A DNA stretch of 64,000 bases from Micromonospora inyonensis (GCF_900091415.1 NZ_FMHU01000001.1:496001-560000), one strand, 5' to 3'; positions 47,472-55,623 are shown, numbered from the stretch's first letter. A program made the numbers and translations. Notes: generated from the letters alone by a model not told the origin.

Positions 47472-48833
47472 TCATCGGGGGAGAGGCTGTCCTTTGGTCT
47501 CCGGTCCGACGAACCAGACCAGGCCGAGTGCGATAACGTAGGACGCCACACCGACCGTCGTCGCCGCCGTCGAGATGCTCCCGAGCACGCTGATGAGCAG
47601 ACCGGTGGCGAGCGTGAAGATCGCGCCTGCGATCCGGGCAGAGTTGAACACCGTCGAGATCGCGGTCGCCCGTCCCGCCGTGGGGAACAGCTCAGGCATG
47701 TAGATCGGCATCCACGCGAACTGCCCCAGGATGAAGAACCCGGCGACGCCTGCGGCGACGAGGGCAGCCCCCGGCGTCGAAACGGCGAAGAACAGGATCG
47801 GGAGGATCAACGCCGAACCCGCGTAGTAGACGAGCATGGTGGGTTTGCGGCCCCACTTGTCGGCAAGGTAGCCCAACAGTAGGTACCCCGGCACGGACGC
47901 GGCATTGAACACCAGGCCCGCGTTCGCGGCCCACGTGCCGGCGGGCAGTCCCATGCTCTTCGCGAGCTGGCCGGTGTACTGCGGGATCCAGGCCGACACG
48001 CTGTAGAGGCCGACGACCGACACCACGGTGATCAGGAGAAGTCGTAGAGCCCGCTGACGCAGGTGCGGCTGGCTGAACACCGACGTGAACGTAGACCGCA
48101 GGAGCTCTCGGTCCGCTGGGCTGACCTGTCCACCGCCTGCCGCGGTGGCCTTGGCCTTGCGCCTGCGGTCGCGGATCTCTGTCCACATCTCCGGGTCGTG
48201 GACGGCTCGGCGCACGTAGAGCACGATCAGTGCGGGCAGGGCGCCGACGAGGAACAGATACCGCCAGGCCTCGGTTCCCACCGGCTGAAGGAGAAACCAG
48301 GTCAGGGCCGCGAGCACGGCGCCGACCCCGAACCCGGACTGCAATACGGCGGCTGCCCGTCCGCGGGAGCGGTCGGGCCACAGTTCGCCGATGAGGGCCG
48401 TCGCGCTGCCCCACTCGGCGCCCAGGCCCATGCCGGTGATGAAGCGCAAGGCCAGTAGCCACCAGTAGTCGGGCGCGAACGCGGTCAGGCCTGTGAACAC
48501 CGCGTACCAGAGAATTGAGATCATCAGGGTGCGTCGACGGCCGAGGTAGTCGGCGGCGAAGCCGGCGAGGATCCCGCCTAGGGCCCAGCCCAGGAGCGTC
48601 GCGGCGACCAGTGCGCCGACGTAAGCGGGAAGCCGTTCGATCTGGTCGCTGGTCCCGACGCTGGCGACAGCGGCCGAACCCGCGAGGACGAGTGCGTAGG
48701 TCTCGAACCCGTCGAATGTCCATCCGAGCCACGACGCTCCGAGTGCGTGGCGGCTGGTCTTATCGATGCTGCGCAGGGTCGCGGGTCGATTGTGGGTGTC
48801 AGGCGGCGGTACGGAGCTCTCCAAGTCGGACAC
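47472..48833 (-). CDS. MFS transporter (aromatic-acid/metabolite:H+ symporter type)
   Basis: 453 residues, 12 predicted membrane segments. The loop-2/3 signature ADYLGRRRTL and the loop-8/9 copy ADKWGRKPTM are present, as is the acidic GWTFDGFETYAL in the first helix that typifies the AAHS/SHS sugar- and organic-acid symporters. GTG 48833 follows AGGAGAG. It is in one minus-strand unit with the ABM gene and divergent from the GntR operon, so it probably imports the compound degraded by that pathway. Confidence 0.85.
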   Translation of the reverse strand: MSDLESSVPPPDTHNRPATLRSIDKTSRHALGASWLGWTFDGFETYALVLAGSAAVASVGTSDQIERLPAYVGALVAATLLGWALGGILAGFAADYLGRRRTLMISILWYAVFTGLTAFAPDYWWLLALRFITGMGLGAEWGSATALIGELWPDRSRGRAAAVLQSGFGVGAVLAALTWFLLQPVGTEAWRYLFLVGALPALIVLYVRRAVHDPEMWTEIRDRRRKAKATAAGGGQVSPADRELLRSTFTSVFSQPHLRQRALRLLLITVVSVVGLYSVSAWIPQYTGQLAKSMGLPAGTWAANAGLVFNAASVPGYLLLGYLADKWGRKPTMLVYYAGSALILPILFFAVSTPGAALVAAGVAGFFILGQFAWMPIYMPELFPTAGRATAISTVFNSARIAGAIFTLATGLLISVLGSISTAATTVGVASYVIALGLVWFVGPETKGQPLPR

Positions 48834-48872
48834 AGTGCTCTCCTCTGAGCTGAAGACTCGACATCTCGGTAA

Positions 48873-49184
48873 TCAGTTGAGCGCGTCGATCGGGGCAAGA
48901 ACGGTGACGCTGATCGGCGACGCAAGCAAGTCCGGCAGCTGGGCGCGGTAGTTCTTGTAGTGCGTCGACGCGCGGTGAGCCTCCAGTGCAGAGGAGTCCT
49001 CGTAGCACTCGAGGAGCACGAACTCCGGACCGTCTCCCTGGGTGACGAACAGGTTGTAGAAGTGGCAGCCCGCCTCGGCGCGCGTCGGAGCCACCATCCC
49101 CTCGAGCAGTGCCTGCAGTCGGCCGGCGCTCTCGGGCGTCGGGGTGAAGCGAGCGATCACGGTCACAGGGTGCCCGTCGGCCAT
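48873..49184 (-). CDS. Antibiotic-biosynthesis-monooxygenase (ABM) domain protein
   Basis: 103 residues with the ferredoxin-like ABM fold: VIARFTPTPESAGRLQALL, EAGCHFYNLF, FVLLECYEDSSALEAHRAS. Members are cofactor-free monooxygenases (YgiN-, ActVA-Orf6-like) or small isomerases. ATG 49184 follows GGAGACATC. It is the first gene of the left arm, 39 bases before the MFS gene, facing GntR across a shared operator. It may act on a quinol or other intermediate of the same pathway. Confidence 0.82.
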   Translation of the reverse strand: MADGHPVTVIARFTPTPESAGRLQALLEGMVAPTRAEAGCHFYNLFVTQGDGPEFVLLECYEDSSALEAHRASTHYKNYRAQLPDLLASPISVTVLAPIDALN

Positions 49185-49231
49185 GATGTCTCCAGTCGGT
49201 TACGGCGGGGTGCCTCTTGCGTCCCCACAGG

Positions 49232-49253
49232 TAATACGTTATAAAACGTCTTA
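49232..49253. promoter_or_regulatory. Palindromic operator/promoter between the two arms of the accessory cluster
   Basis: TAA-T-ACGTT-ATAA-AACGT-C-TTA is a 22-bp inverted repeat with one mismatched pair, in the only AT-rich patch of the 141-base divergent gap (48 bases from the ABM start, 73 from GntR). A HutC-type GntR repressor encoded beside it is the natural candidate to bind and control both arms. Confidence 0.65.
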
Positions 49254-49325
49254 TGAACATTGTCAAGGAAACGCAGGCAGTTCAGCCGGCGCCTGATCTC
49301 GCAGGCATGTCGGGGCAGGGCGGGT

Positions 49326-50156
49326 ATGACATCCCCTGAAGACTCCGAACCACGCCTCGACCTGACGGGCGCTGACCTGCGGATCCAGCGCGGTCGAACC
49401 TCGGCTACGGCACAGCTGGCCGAACAGATCAAGGCGTTGATCGTCAAGCAGCAACTGCCCCCGGGCGCACGGCTGCCCACGGAAAAGGAGCTGATGGCGG
49501 AGTCCGGTCTGAGTCGGATCACCGTCCGCGCCGCAGTGGGCGCCCTCGAGAGTCAGGGCTGGGTCGTGCGCAAGCAAGGGCTGGGCACGTTCGTGTCCGA
49601 ACCACTGGACCAGGAGTTGTCGTCCGGGGTCCGCACGATCACGGAGGTGCTGCTCGACCGCGGTGTCACGCCGCAGATCGAGGTGATGAGCTTCGGAGTC
49701 GAGCCCGCGTCGGCGTACGTCGCGCGTACGCTGGGGGAGCGTGAGGTGCTCACCGTCCGCCGCCGCTACGGCGACGGTGAGCAGCCCGTGGCGTTGGTGA
49801 CGATCCACCTCCCGACCCGGGTGATCGATGCCGCCGAGCCGTTGCGTCTGGCCGAACCGGCCACCGAGACCACCTACACGATGTGGGAGCAACGGCTGGG
49901 CACGCGCATCGCGGAGGCCCGGCACGAGATCCACGCCGCAGGCGCGTCCGCGGACGTCGCGGCGGCGCTGGGCGTCGACGAGGGCGCACCGGTCCTCGTC
50001 CTCGATCGCGTCAGCTTCGACCACGACAACCGGCCTCTGGAGGTCGTGGTCTTCCACTACCGGCCGGATCGCTACGGCTTCTCGGTGACGCTTCCCCGCG
50101 TCATCGCGAACGAGACGGTCGGCATGACAGAGCGAACAGAAAGGTTGCGTCCATGA
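49326..50156 (+). CDS. GntR-family (HutC subfamily) transcriptional regulator
   Basis: 276 residues. N-terminal winged helix (TAQLAEQIKALIVKQQLPPG, LPTEKELMAESGLSRITVRA) and a C-terminal UTRA ligand-binding domain from about residue 115 (VEPASAYVARTLGEREVLTV, LVLDRVSFDHDNRPLEVVVF). UTRA domains bind small effectors that release the repressor. ATG 49326 is chosen over the longer open frame; GGGCGGG lies upstream. The stop overlaps the LLM oxidoreductase start (ATGA). Likely local repressor of both divergent units. Confidence 0.9.
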   Translation: MTSPEDSEPRLDLTGADLRIQRGRTSATAQLAEQIKALIVKQQLPPGARLPTEKELMAESGLSRITVRAAVGALESQGWVVRKQGLGTFVSEPLDQELSSGVRTITEVLLDRGVTPQIEVMSFGVEPASAYVARTLGEREVLTVRRRYGDGEQPVALVTIHLPTRVIDAAEPLRLAEPATETTYTMWEQRLGTRIAEARHEIHAAGASADVAAALGVDEGAPVLVLDRVSFDHDNRPLEVVVFHYRPDRYGFSVTLPRVIANETVGMTERTERLRP

Positions 50157-51211
50157 CGAACGCCGATCCCGGCACGCCAGGGCACGCCGGCAGGGGAAGC
50201 CCGCACGTCGGGCTGATCCTCGCCCTCACCATCCGCGGCCTGTCCGTGGGCAACTACCCGGACATGACCCGCGTCGCGCAGACGGCGGAGTCCCACGGAT
50301 TCGACTCGGTGTGGCTGTGCGACCACTTCCTGACCCTCAGCCCCGACGACTACGTCCGCGACGCCGGGATCACCGACGACGCGAACGGTGACGCGCCGGC
50401 GGCGCAGGGTCCGTCGTCGATCCCGCTCCTGGAGTGCTGGACGGCGCTGTCGGCGCTGTCGCGTGACACGACCTCGCTGCGGCTGGGCACCAGCGTGCTG
50501 TGCAACTCGTACCGCTATCCCGCCGTCCTCGCCAAGATGGCCGCGACCCTCGACGTGATCTCGGGCGGGCGCGTGGACCTGGGGCTGGGGGCAGGCTGGT
50601 TCCAGCAGGAGTTCGAGGCGTACGGGATCCCGTTCCCGTCGACCGGCGACCGCGTCTCGGCGCTCGCCGAGTCGCTGCAGGTGATGCGCAGCGTCTGGAC
50701 CGAGGCCAACCCCCGGTTCAGCGGCGACTTCTACACGATCGACGGTGCGATCTGCGACCCGCCGCCCGTCCAGAAGCCGCACCCGCCGCTGTGGATCGGC
50801 GGCGAGGGGCTGCGGGTCAACCGCATCGCTGTCCGGCACGCGAACGGCGTCAACGTCCGGTGGTGGCCGGCCGAGAAGTGCGCTGAGCGCCGGGCGCTGC
50901 TCGATCGGGAGTGCGAGGCGATCGACCGTGATCCCTCGACCCTCGAACTGTCGGTGACGACGCTGCTCGCACCCACCGCGTCGCCCACGGTCCAGCAGCA
51001 GCTGCGCGCGCGGTTCAAGTCGATCCCGGAGAGCGGCCTCATCACCGGCTCCGCCGACGCCTGCCTCGAGCGGATTCGCGAGTACCGGGCTGCTGGGATC
51101 AACCACTTCCTGTTCACGATCCCGGACGTGGCCGACTCCGACTACCTCGACGTGGTGGGCGAGCAGATCCTTCCGCACCTCGGCACCACCCGCGCCCCCA
51201 GCCCCGCCTGA
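50153..51211 (+). CDS. LLM-class flavin/F420-dependent oxidoreductase
   Basis: 352 residues with the luciferase-like TIM-barrel: GLILALTIRG at the N-terminus, FDSVWLCDHF, LRLGTSVLCNSYRYPAVLAKMAATLDVISGGRVDLGLGAGW (in two overlapping motifs), GDRVSALAESLQVM and PLWIGGEG. Family members use F420H2 for reductions or reduced FMN for monooxygenation. A putative F420:NADPH oxidoreductase encoded in the same unit favours F420. ATG 50153 follows GAAAGG. Probably the first catabolic enzyme of the cluster. Confidence 0.9.
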   Translation: MTNADPGTPGHAGRGSPHVGLILALTIRGLSVGNYPDMTRVAQTAESHGFDSVWLCDHFLTLSPDDYVRDAGITDDANGDAPAAQGPSSIPLLECWTALSALSRDTTSLRLGTSVLCNSYRYPAVLAKMAATLDVISGGRVDLGLGAGWFQQEFEAYGIPFPSTGDRVSALAESLQVMRSVWTEANPRFSGDFYTIDGAICDPPPVQKPHPPLWIGGEGLRVNRIAVRHANGVNVRWWPAEKCAERRALLDRECEAIDRDPSTLELSVTTLLAPTASPTVQQQLRARFKSIPESGLITGSADACLERIREYRAAGINHFLFTIPDVADSDYLDVVGEQILPHLGTTRAPSPA

Positions 51212-51245
51212 CCTCCGCACACACCTGCTGAAAGCGAGCCGCACG

Positions 51246-51986
51246 ATGACCTCCGATGTGACCTCCCGGTCGACCGAGACCGCTGGTGAGGAGTACCTCC
51301 GTCCGACCAAGTACATCGACTCCGACCACCCGACCGTCGTCGAGACTGCCCGCCGGATCACCGAGGGCGCCACGACCGACGTCGAGCGTCTGGGCCGCAT
51401 CTACCACTATGTCCGTGACCTGCCCTACGACATCCTCGCCTCGTTCCGTTACCTCGCGAAGGGGCAGACGGCGGCCAGCGACGTCCTCGAGAACGGCGTT
51501 GCGTTCTGCATGGGCAAGGCCAGCTCGTTCGTCGCGCTGGCCCGCGCCGCCAGCATCCCGGCGCGCGTCGCCTTCCAGGCGCTGGACGCCCCCGAGATGG
51601 AGTTCCTCTCGCCCGAGGTCCGCATGCTGTGGGGCGGGCCGGTCGGGCGCCCGCTGCCGTGGCACTCGCTCGGAGAGGCGTTCGTCGACGGCCGGTGGGT
51701 CAAGCTCGACGCCACGATCGACGCGCCCACCGCCTCCAAGCTCGGCAAGCCGTACGCGGTTGACTACGACGGCCACACCGACATCCCCACCGTCGAGGGC
51801 CCGGTGCTGCGGGAGAACGGCAGCTACGCCGACTACCCCGCCGAGGTCGCGGACTGGTACCTGCGCGTGGCCCGCGAGGTGCTCGACGCGCTCGAGTCGA
51901 CCGCCGCGCACGAGCGCGTCGCCGCCGACGACGTGCTGTGGAGCGGGCCGGACCCCGAGCTCGTCAGCCGTCAGGCCGTCGCCTGA
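51246..51986 (+). CDS. Transglutaminase-like cysteine hydrolase
   Basis: 246 residues of the transglutaminase-core fold. The triad is visible: Cys88 in AFCMGKASSFVALARAASIP, His140 in WHSLGEAF and Asp155 in WVKLDATID. Bacterial members hydrolyse or form amide bonds, and small stand-alone ones are often of unknown substrate. It lies 34 bases after the LLM gene and 84 before the aldehyde dehydrogenase gene. In this context it could hydrolyse an amide released by the LLM step; that is inference. Confidence 0.82.
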   Translation: MTSDVTSRSTETAGEEYLRPTKYIDSDHPTVVETARRITEGATTDVERLGRIYHYVRDLPYDILASFRYLAKGQTAASDVLENGVAFCMGKASSFVALARAASIPARVAFQALDAPEMEFLSPEVRMLWGGPVGRPLPWHSLGEAFVDGRWVKLDATIDAPTASKLGKPYAVDYDGHTDIPTVEGPVLRENGSYADYPAEVADWYLRVAREVLDALESTAAHERVAADDVLWSGPDPELVSRQAVA

Positions 51987-52070
51987 TCTTTTCCCCCCCA
52001 GTGGCGCGACGTCCAGGTCGAGCCACCGTGATTCCACCGCGTTCCCCGTTGACCCGAGAAGGACACCACA

Positions 52071-53480
52071 ATGTCCGTTCGTCAGATCACCTCCGTCAAC
52101 CCCGCGACCGAAGAAGTCCTGGGTCGCTTCGACCCGCACACCCCGGACCAGATCGAGGCGGCCCTCGCCCGGGCGGCCGGCGCGGCCGCCCAGTGGCGGT
52201 CCACTCCGATCGAGGTCCGCGCCGAGCACCTCCATCGCGCCGCCGCCATCATGCGCGCCGACCGGGACAGGCTCGCCACGCTGATCACCGAGGAGATGGG
52301 CAAGCCCATCGCCGAGGCGGAAGCCGAGGTCGAGAAGTCCGCCTGGTGCTGCGAGTACTACGCCGAGCACGGTCCGGCGATGCTCGCCCGCGAGTCGGTC
52401 GAGACCGCCGCCACGCGCAGCCACATCGCCTACGACCCGCTGGGTCTGGTGCTCGCCGTGATGCCGTGGAACTTCCCACTGTGGCAGGTGTTCCGGTTCG
52501 CGCCGCCCGCGCTGCTCGCGGGCAACGGCGCCGTGCTGAAGCACGCGTCGAACGTCCCGCGCTGCGCCCTCGCGATCGCCGAGGTCTGGGAGCAGGCGGG
52601 CTGCCCGACCGGGCTGTTCACCACGCTGCTGGTCGGTCCGGATGCCGTGCCGAGCCTCATCGCCGACGACCGCGTCCGCGCCCTGACCCTCACCGGCTCG
52701 ACCGAGGTCGGCGCGCAGGTCGCGGCCATGGCCGCCGCGCACCTCAAGCCGCAGGTGCTCGAGCTCGGCGGCTCCGACCCGTTCATCGTCCTCGCGGACG
52801 CCGACATCCCCGCCGCCGCGGCCGCCGCCGTCACGGCGCGGATGCTCAACGCCGGGCAGAGCTGCATCTCGGGCAAGCGTTTCATCGTCGAGGACGCGGT
52901 CGCCGAGGAGTTCACCGAAGCGTTCGCCGCAGGCGTCGCCGCGCTGACCGTCGGCGACCCCTTCGACCGCGACATGCGGATCGGCCCGTTGGCCAGGGCG
53001 AGCATCCGCGCGGACGTGCTCGACCAGGTGCGCCGCAGCGTCTCAGCGGGCGCCAGGATCGTCACCGGCGGCACGGTGCCGGAGGGACCGGGCTTCTACT
53101 TCCGGCCCGCCGTTCTCGACAACGTCACCCCCGGGATGGCCGTGGCGGCTGAGGAGACCTTCGGACCGGTCGCCGCGGTCGTCCGGGCGAAGGACGCGCT
53201 CGACGCCGTTGGCATCGCCAACGCCACCGAGTTCGGTCTCGGTGCGGCCCTGTGGACGTCAGACCTCGACCGCGCGGAGCTCCTCGTGCCCCGCATCGAC
53301 GCAGGCGCCGTGTTCGTCAACGGCATCGTCGCGTCCGACCCGCGCCTGCCCTTCGGCGGCGTCAAGCGCAGCGGCTACGGGCGTGAGCTGGGTGTCTTCG
53401 GGATCCGGCAGTTCACCAACGTCAAGAGCGTCTGGGTCGGGCCTGCGCGAAACGGCCAAGACCACCCGCTCAGCGAATGA
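52071..53480 (+). CDS. NAD(P)-dependent aldehyde dehydrogenase (succinate-semialdehyde dehydrogenase type)
   Basis: 469 residues. Cofactor-binding MPWNFPLWQVFRFAPPAL, LTGSTEVG, general base Glu231 in LELGGSDPF, nucleophile Cys265 in NAGQSCIS, and C-terminal EETFGPVA and LPFGGVKRSGYGRELG. The pattern is closest to succinate-semialdehyde dehydrogenases. ATG 52071 follows GAGAAGGA. It should oxidise an aldehyde intermediate of the cluster, possibly to succinate. Confidence 0.92.
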   Translation: MSVRQITSVNPATEEVLGRFDPHTPDQIEAALARAAGAAAQWRSTPIEVRAEHLHRAAAIMRADRDRLATLITEEMGKPIAEAEAEVEKSAWCCEYYAEHGPAMLARESVETAATRSHIAYDPLGLVLAVMPWNFPLWQVFRFAPPALLAGNGAVLKHASNVPRCALAIAEVWEQAGCPTGLFTTLLVGPDAVPSLIADDRVRALTLTGSTEVGAQVAAMAAAHLKPQVLELGGSDPFIVLADADIPAAAAAAVTARMLNAGQSCISGKRFIVEDAVAEEFTEAFAAGVAALTVGDPFDRDMRIGPLARASIRADVLDQVRRSVSAGARIVTGGTVPEGPGFYFRPAVLDNVTPGMAVAAEETFGPVAAVVRAKDALDAVGIANATEFGLGAALWTSDLDRAELLVPRIDAGAVFVNGIVASDPRLPFGGVKRSGYGRELGVFGIRQFTNVKSVWVGPARNGQDHPLSE

Positions 53481-53509
53481 ACCACCAGGCCGAGATCGAA
53501 GGAGCTCCC

Positions 53510-54235
53510 ATGACATCCCCTCAGCCCGCGCCACGGCTCGACGAGTCGTCCCAGCGCGTCGGCACCGTCGCTATCGTCGGCGGCACCGGTGCCCTCGGGC
53601 TCGGACTCGCGAGGCGGTGGGCGCACGCCGGTATCGATGTCCGCATCGGTTCTCGCCGCGCGGACGCCGCGCAGGCCGTTGCTACGCAGCTACCACGAGC
53701 GTCCGGCGGTGAGAACGCCGTGATGATCGATGGAGCGCCAGTCGTCGTCATCGCGGTCCCGTTCAGCGCCCACGTCGAGACTCTGCGGTCGCTCGCCAAG
53801 GTCATCCAGCCGGGGCAGCTGCTGATCGACACGACCGCGCCGATGGTGCCAGGGCGCCGAGGCCTTCGGCCCATCACGCCGTGGGCGGGCTCAGCTGCCG
53901 AGCAGGCCCAAGACCTGCTTCCGGCCGGCGTCTCGGTCGTCTCCGCGATGCAGACGGTCAGCGCCGCCATCCTGCAGGACCTCGGACAGCGCCTCGACGA
54001 GGACGTGTTGATCTGCGGCGACAAGAGCGCCGACAAGGCTGTCGCAGCTGGTCTCATCGAAAGCATCCACGGATTACGCGCGGTCGACTGCGGCCCCCTG
54101 GACATGAGCGGTATCTGTGAACGGATCACCGCGTTGTTGGTCGGTGTCAACCGGCGCTACAAGACGCACGCCGGAATCCGGCTCACCGGACTGCCCGTGA
54201 CATCGGCGAACTCGAGCCTCGGCCGTCCCGCGTAA
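53510..54235 (+). CDS. NADPH-dependent F420 reductase-like protein (NpdG family)
   Basis: 241 residues. Rossmann motif VAIVGGTGALGLGLARRWAH near the N-terminus, then DVRIGSRRADAA (NADP selectivity), VVVIAVPFSAHVETL, and C-terminal DMSGICERITALLVGVNRRYK. These are family features of F420:NADP oxidoreductases, which reduce F420 with NADPH. ATG 53510 follows GAAGGAG; an ATG at 53477 overlapping the aldehyde dehydrogenase stop lacks a ribosome-binding site. It probably supplies F420H2 to the LLM enzyme. Confidence 0.85.
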   Translation: MTSPQPAPRLDESSQRVGTVAIVGGTGALGLGLARRWAHAGIDVRIGSRRADAAQAVATQLPRASGGENAVMIDGAPVVVIAVPFSAHVETLRSLAKVIQPGQLLIDTTAPMVPGRRGLRPITPWAGSAAEQAQDLLPAGVSVVSAMQTVSAAILQDLGQRLDEDVLICGDKSADKAVAAGLIESIHGLRAVDCGPLDMSGICERITALLVGVNRRYKTHAGIRLTGLPVTSANSSLGRPA

Positions 54236-54663
54236 TCCCTGCGTCCCTCCGATAGGGGGACAACCATGATCGTCAGGTGGTGCACGTCGCCGGCGCCTGA
54301 CGGTCAAGGTACGGATGCAGCGCGTCATCGGAGGCTGAGCGGACGCGGGTGAGCCGTTCCCGTGGCGCACCTCAGCGCAGCGGGGCACGGCGGCAAAGGT
54401 ACGCAGAGTGCAGTTGCCGATCCGGCCTTCGGCCGGCGAGTTGCAGGTGATGGACACCCCTGGTCGGGTGGTCCAGCAGCAGATTGGCGTAGGTCCTCGG
54501 TCGCTGGGTGGCCGCATTACCCGCTCCGAGGTGGCGGTGGCGGCTCTGGATGCTCACCTGCCCTGCGGACCGACCGCGCGGTCGTCGGCCGAGAGGCTGA
54601 TCTGGCGGGCGGACGGTCCGGCGTCTCCCAGCGCCGCCTCCTGGTCGACATCGAGCCAACGAG
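54236..54663. other. Gene-poor stretch after the F420 cluster
   Basis: About 430 bases with several short overlapping frames, none with a ribosome-binding site or recognisable motif. The longest plus frame (54408-54710) and minus frame (54372-54890) have arginine/serine-rich shadow-like composition. It may be a remnant left by insertion of the accessory segment; I cannot name it. Confidence 0.4.
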
Positions 54664-54702
54664 AGCACCCGTGTCCCCCGAGTTGCCGGGGGCACGGGTG
54701 CT
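54664..54702 (+). terminator. Strong hairpin with T-rich tail
   Basis: AGCACCCGTG-T-CCCCCG pairs with CGGGGG-CACGGGTGCT (16 bp, one bulged T), followed by TCCTTT. It is over 400 bases past the NpdG-like stop, so it either ends a long 3' leader or served a lost gene. Confidence 0.7.
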
Positions 54703-54733
54703 TCCTTTGATGCTGGCTCGCTGCGGCCTACGG

Positions 54734-55138
54734 TTACGCAGGCATGTGGATGACCGGCAGGTGCCCCTCGGGCCCGTACCGGTTGCCCTCGCTGGTCAGG
54801 ATCGATGCTCGGTGCTCCAGGGCGGCCATCACCGTCGCGGCCAGGTCGACGCGGCCGGTGAGCCCACGCCAGTAGGACAGTTCCTGCCACGACTCGCCCC
54901 GGGTGGGCAGCCGTGCACAGGAGTCGTGGCTGAGCAGCCGGTACAGGTGCTTTCGGTGCTTGGCGTCGCCGGCCAGCTCCAGGGCCTCAGCGGCAGTAAC
55001 GGCGGTGACGCCGAAGCGCTGGCCATCGGTGATGACCTCACCGATGGGTTCCCCGACGTGGATCGAGTACGGGTAGGCCAGCAGCGCTGAGCGGTCCAGC
55101 ACCAGCGCGACCGGACGCTGCTCGTCCTCGCTGCTCAC
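54734..55138 (-). CDS. Probable PIN-like toxin
   Basis: 134 residues with the pattern of a PIN nuclease: Asp15 in ALVLDRSALLAY, Glu51 in VTAVTAAEALEL and Asp98 in GRVDLAATVMAALEHRASIL. The usual final Asp near the C-terminus is replaced (TSEGNRYG), so one metal ligand may be missing. The start overlaps the antitoxin stop by 4 bases. This fits a VapC-like RNase of a toxin-antitoxin pair; assignment rests on layout and weak motifs. Confidence 0.65.
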   Translation of the reverse strand: MSSEDEQRPVALVLDRSALLAYPYSIHVGEPIGEVITDGQRFGVTAVTAAEALELAGDAKHRKHLYRLLSHDSCARLPTRGESWQELSYWRGLTGRVDLAATVMAALEHRASILTSEGNRYGPEGHLPVIHMPA

Positions 55139-55434
55139 GCGGCCGGCCGGCTGGCGTCGTCCGCCTCATCCTGCATGTGTTGGCGCACCCGGTCGCGTAC
55201 GGCGTCGTAGCGCTCGTGGGGCCATTGGGCCTGCACCTGTAGCCGGCGGGCGCGGGCCTCGGCCATGCCTTGCTCGGTGAGCTGCACCCCGGCATCGGCC
55301 ATCAGCGCACGGAACTCGTCCATGCGCCTGCGGTCGCGGACGGCCTGGGCGACGTACGCGGAGGCGTTGGGCTGCTGCTCCAGGGTCTCGGCCACGTCCT
55401 CGGGCACGGAGACGGTCACGCGACGCTTTGTCAT
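55135..55434 (-). CDS. Probable ribbon-helix-helix antitoxin
   Basis: 99 residues. An N-terminal RHH motif (RRVTVSVPEDVAETLEQQPN, then ASAYVAQAVRDRRR) binds DNA in many antitoxins; the charged C-terminal helix (about 50-95) would wrap the toxin. ATG 55434 is preceded by the palindrome CTGATCAG (55436-55443), a possible autoregulatory operator. It is coupled to the PIN-like gene. It lies between the F420 cluster and guaB3, the right edge of the accessory segment. Confidence 0.75.
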   Translation of the reverse strand: MTKRRVTVSVPEDVAETLEQQPNASAYVAQAVRDRRRMDEFRALMADAGVQLTEQGMAEARARRLQVQAQWPHERYDAVRDRVRQHMQDEADDASRPAA

Positions 55435-55559
55435 ACTGATCAGGCTACTCCTGTCATATCATCACGTACAGCAACGTCACGCACTCGGAAGGGTGCCGGT
55501 GATGGCCGTCTCTTGTGCTTCCTGCTCCCGTAGCGGGTGCAGGCGTTCGCCGGATAAGC

Positions 55560-55596
55560 GGTGTGGGTCGCGAACCGCCGGTTCGCGACCCACACC
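55560..55596 (-). terminator. Terminator after guaB3
   Basis: A perfect 17-bp stem (GGTGTGGGTCGCGAACC / GGTTCGCGACCCACACC) with a 3-nt loop, 28 bases beyond the guaB3 stop. A weaker hairpin (CCTGCTCCCG / CGGGTGCAGG) lies just beyond. Confidence 0.85.
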
Positions 55597-55623
55597 CAAG
55601 GCGTCGCGGGTGAGACGGTGGGC

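Noticed and set aside
54408..54710. 100-codon plus frame in the gene-poor stretch
   Set aside because: Runs through the strong terminator at 54664-54702 and shows no domain; treated as non-coding.
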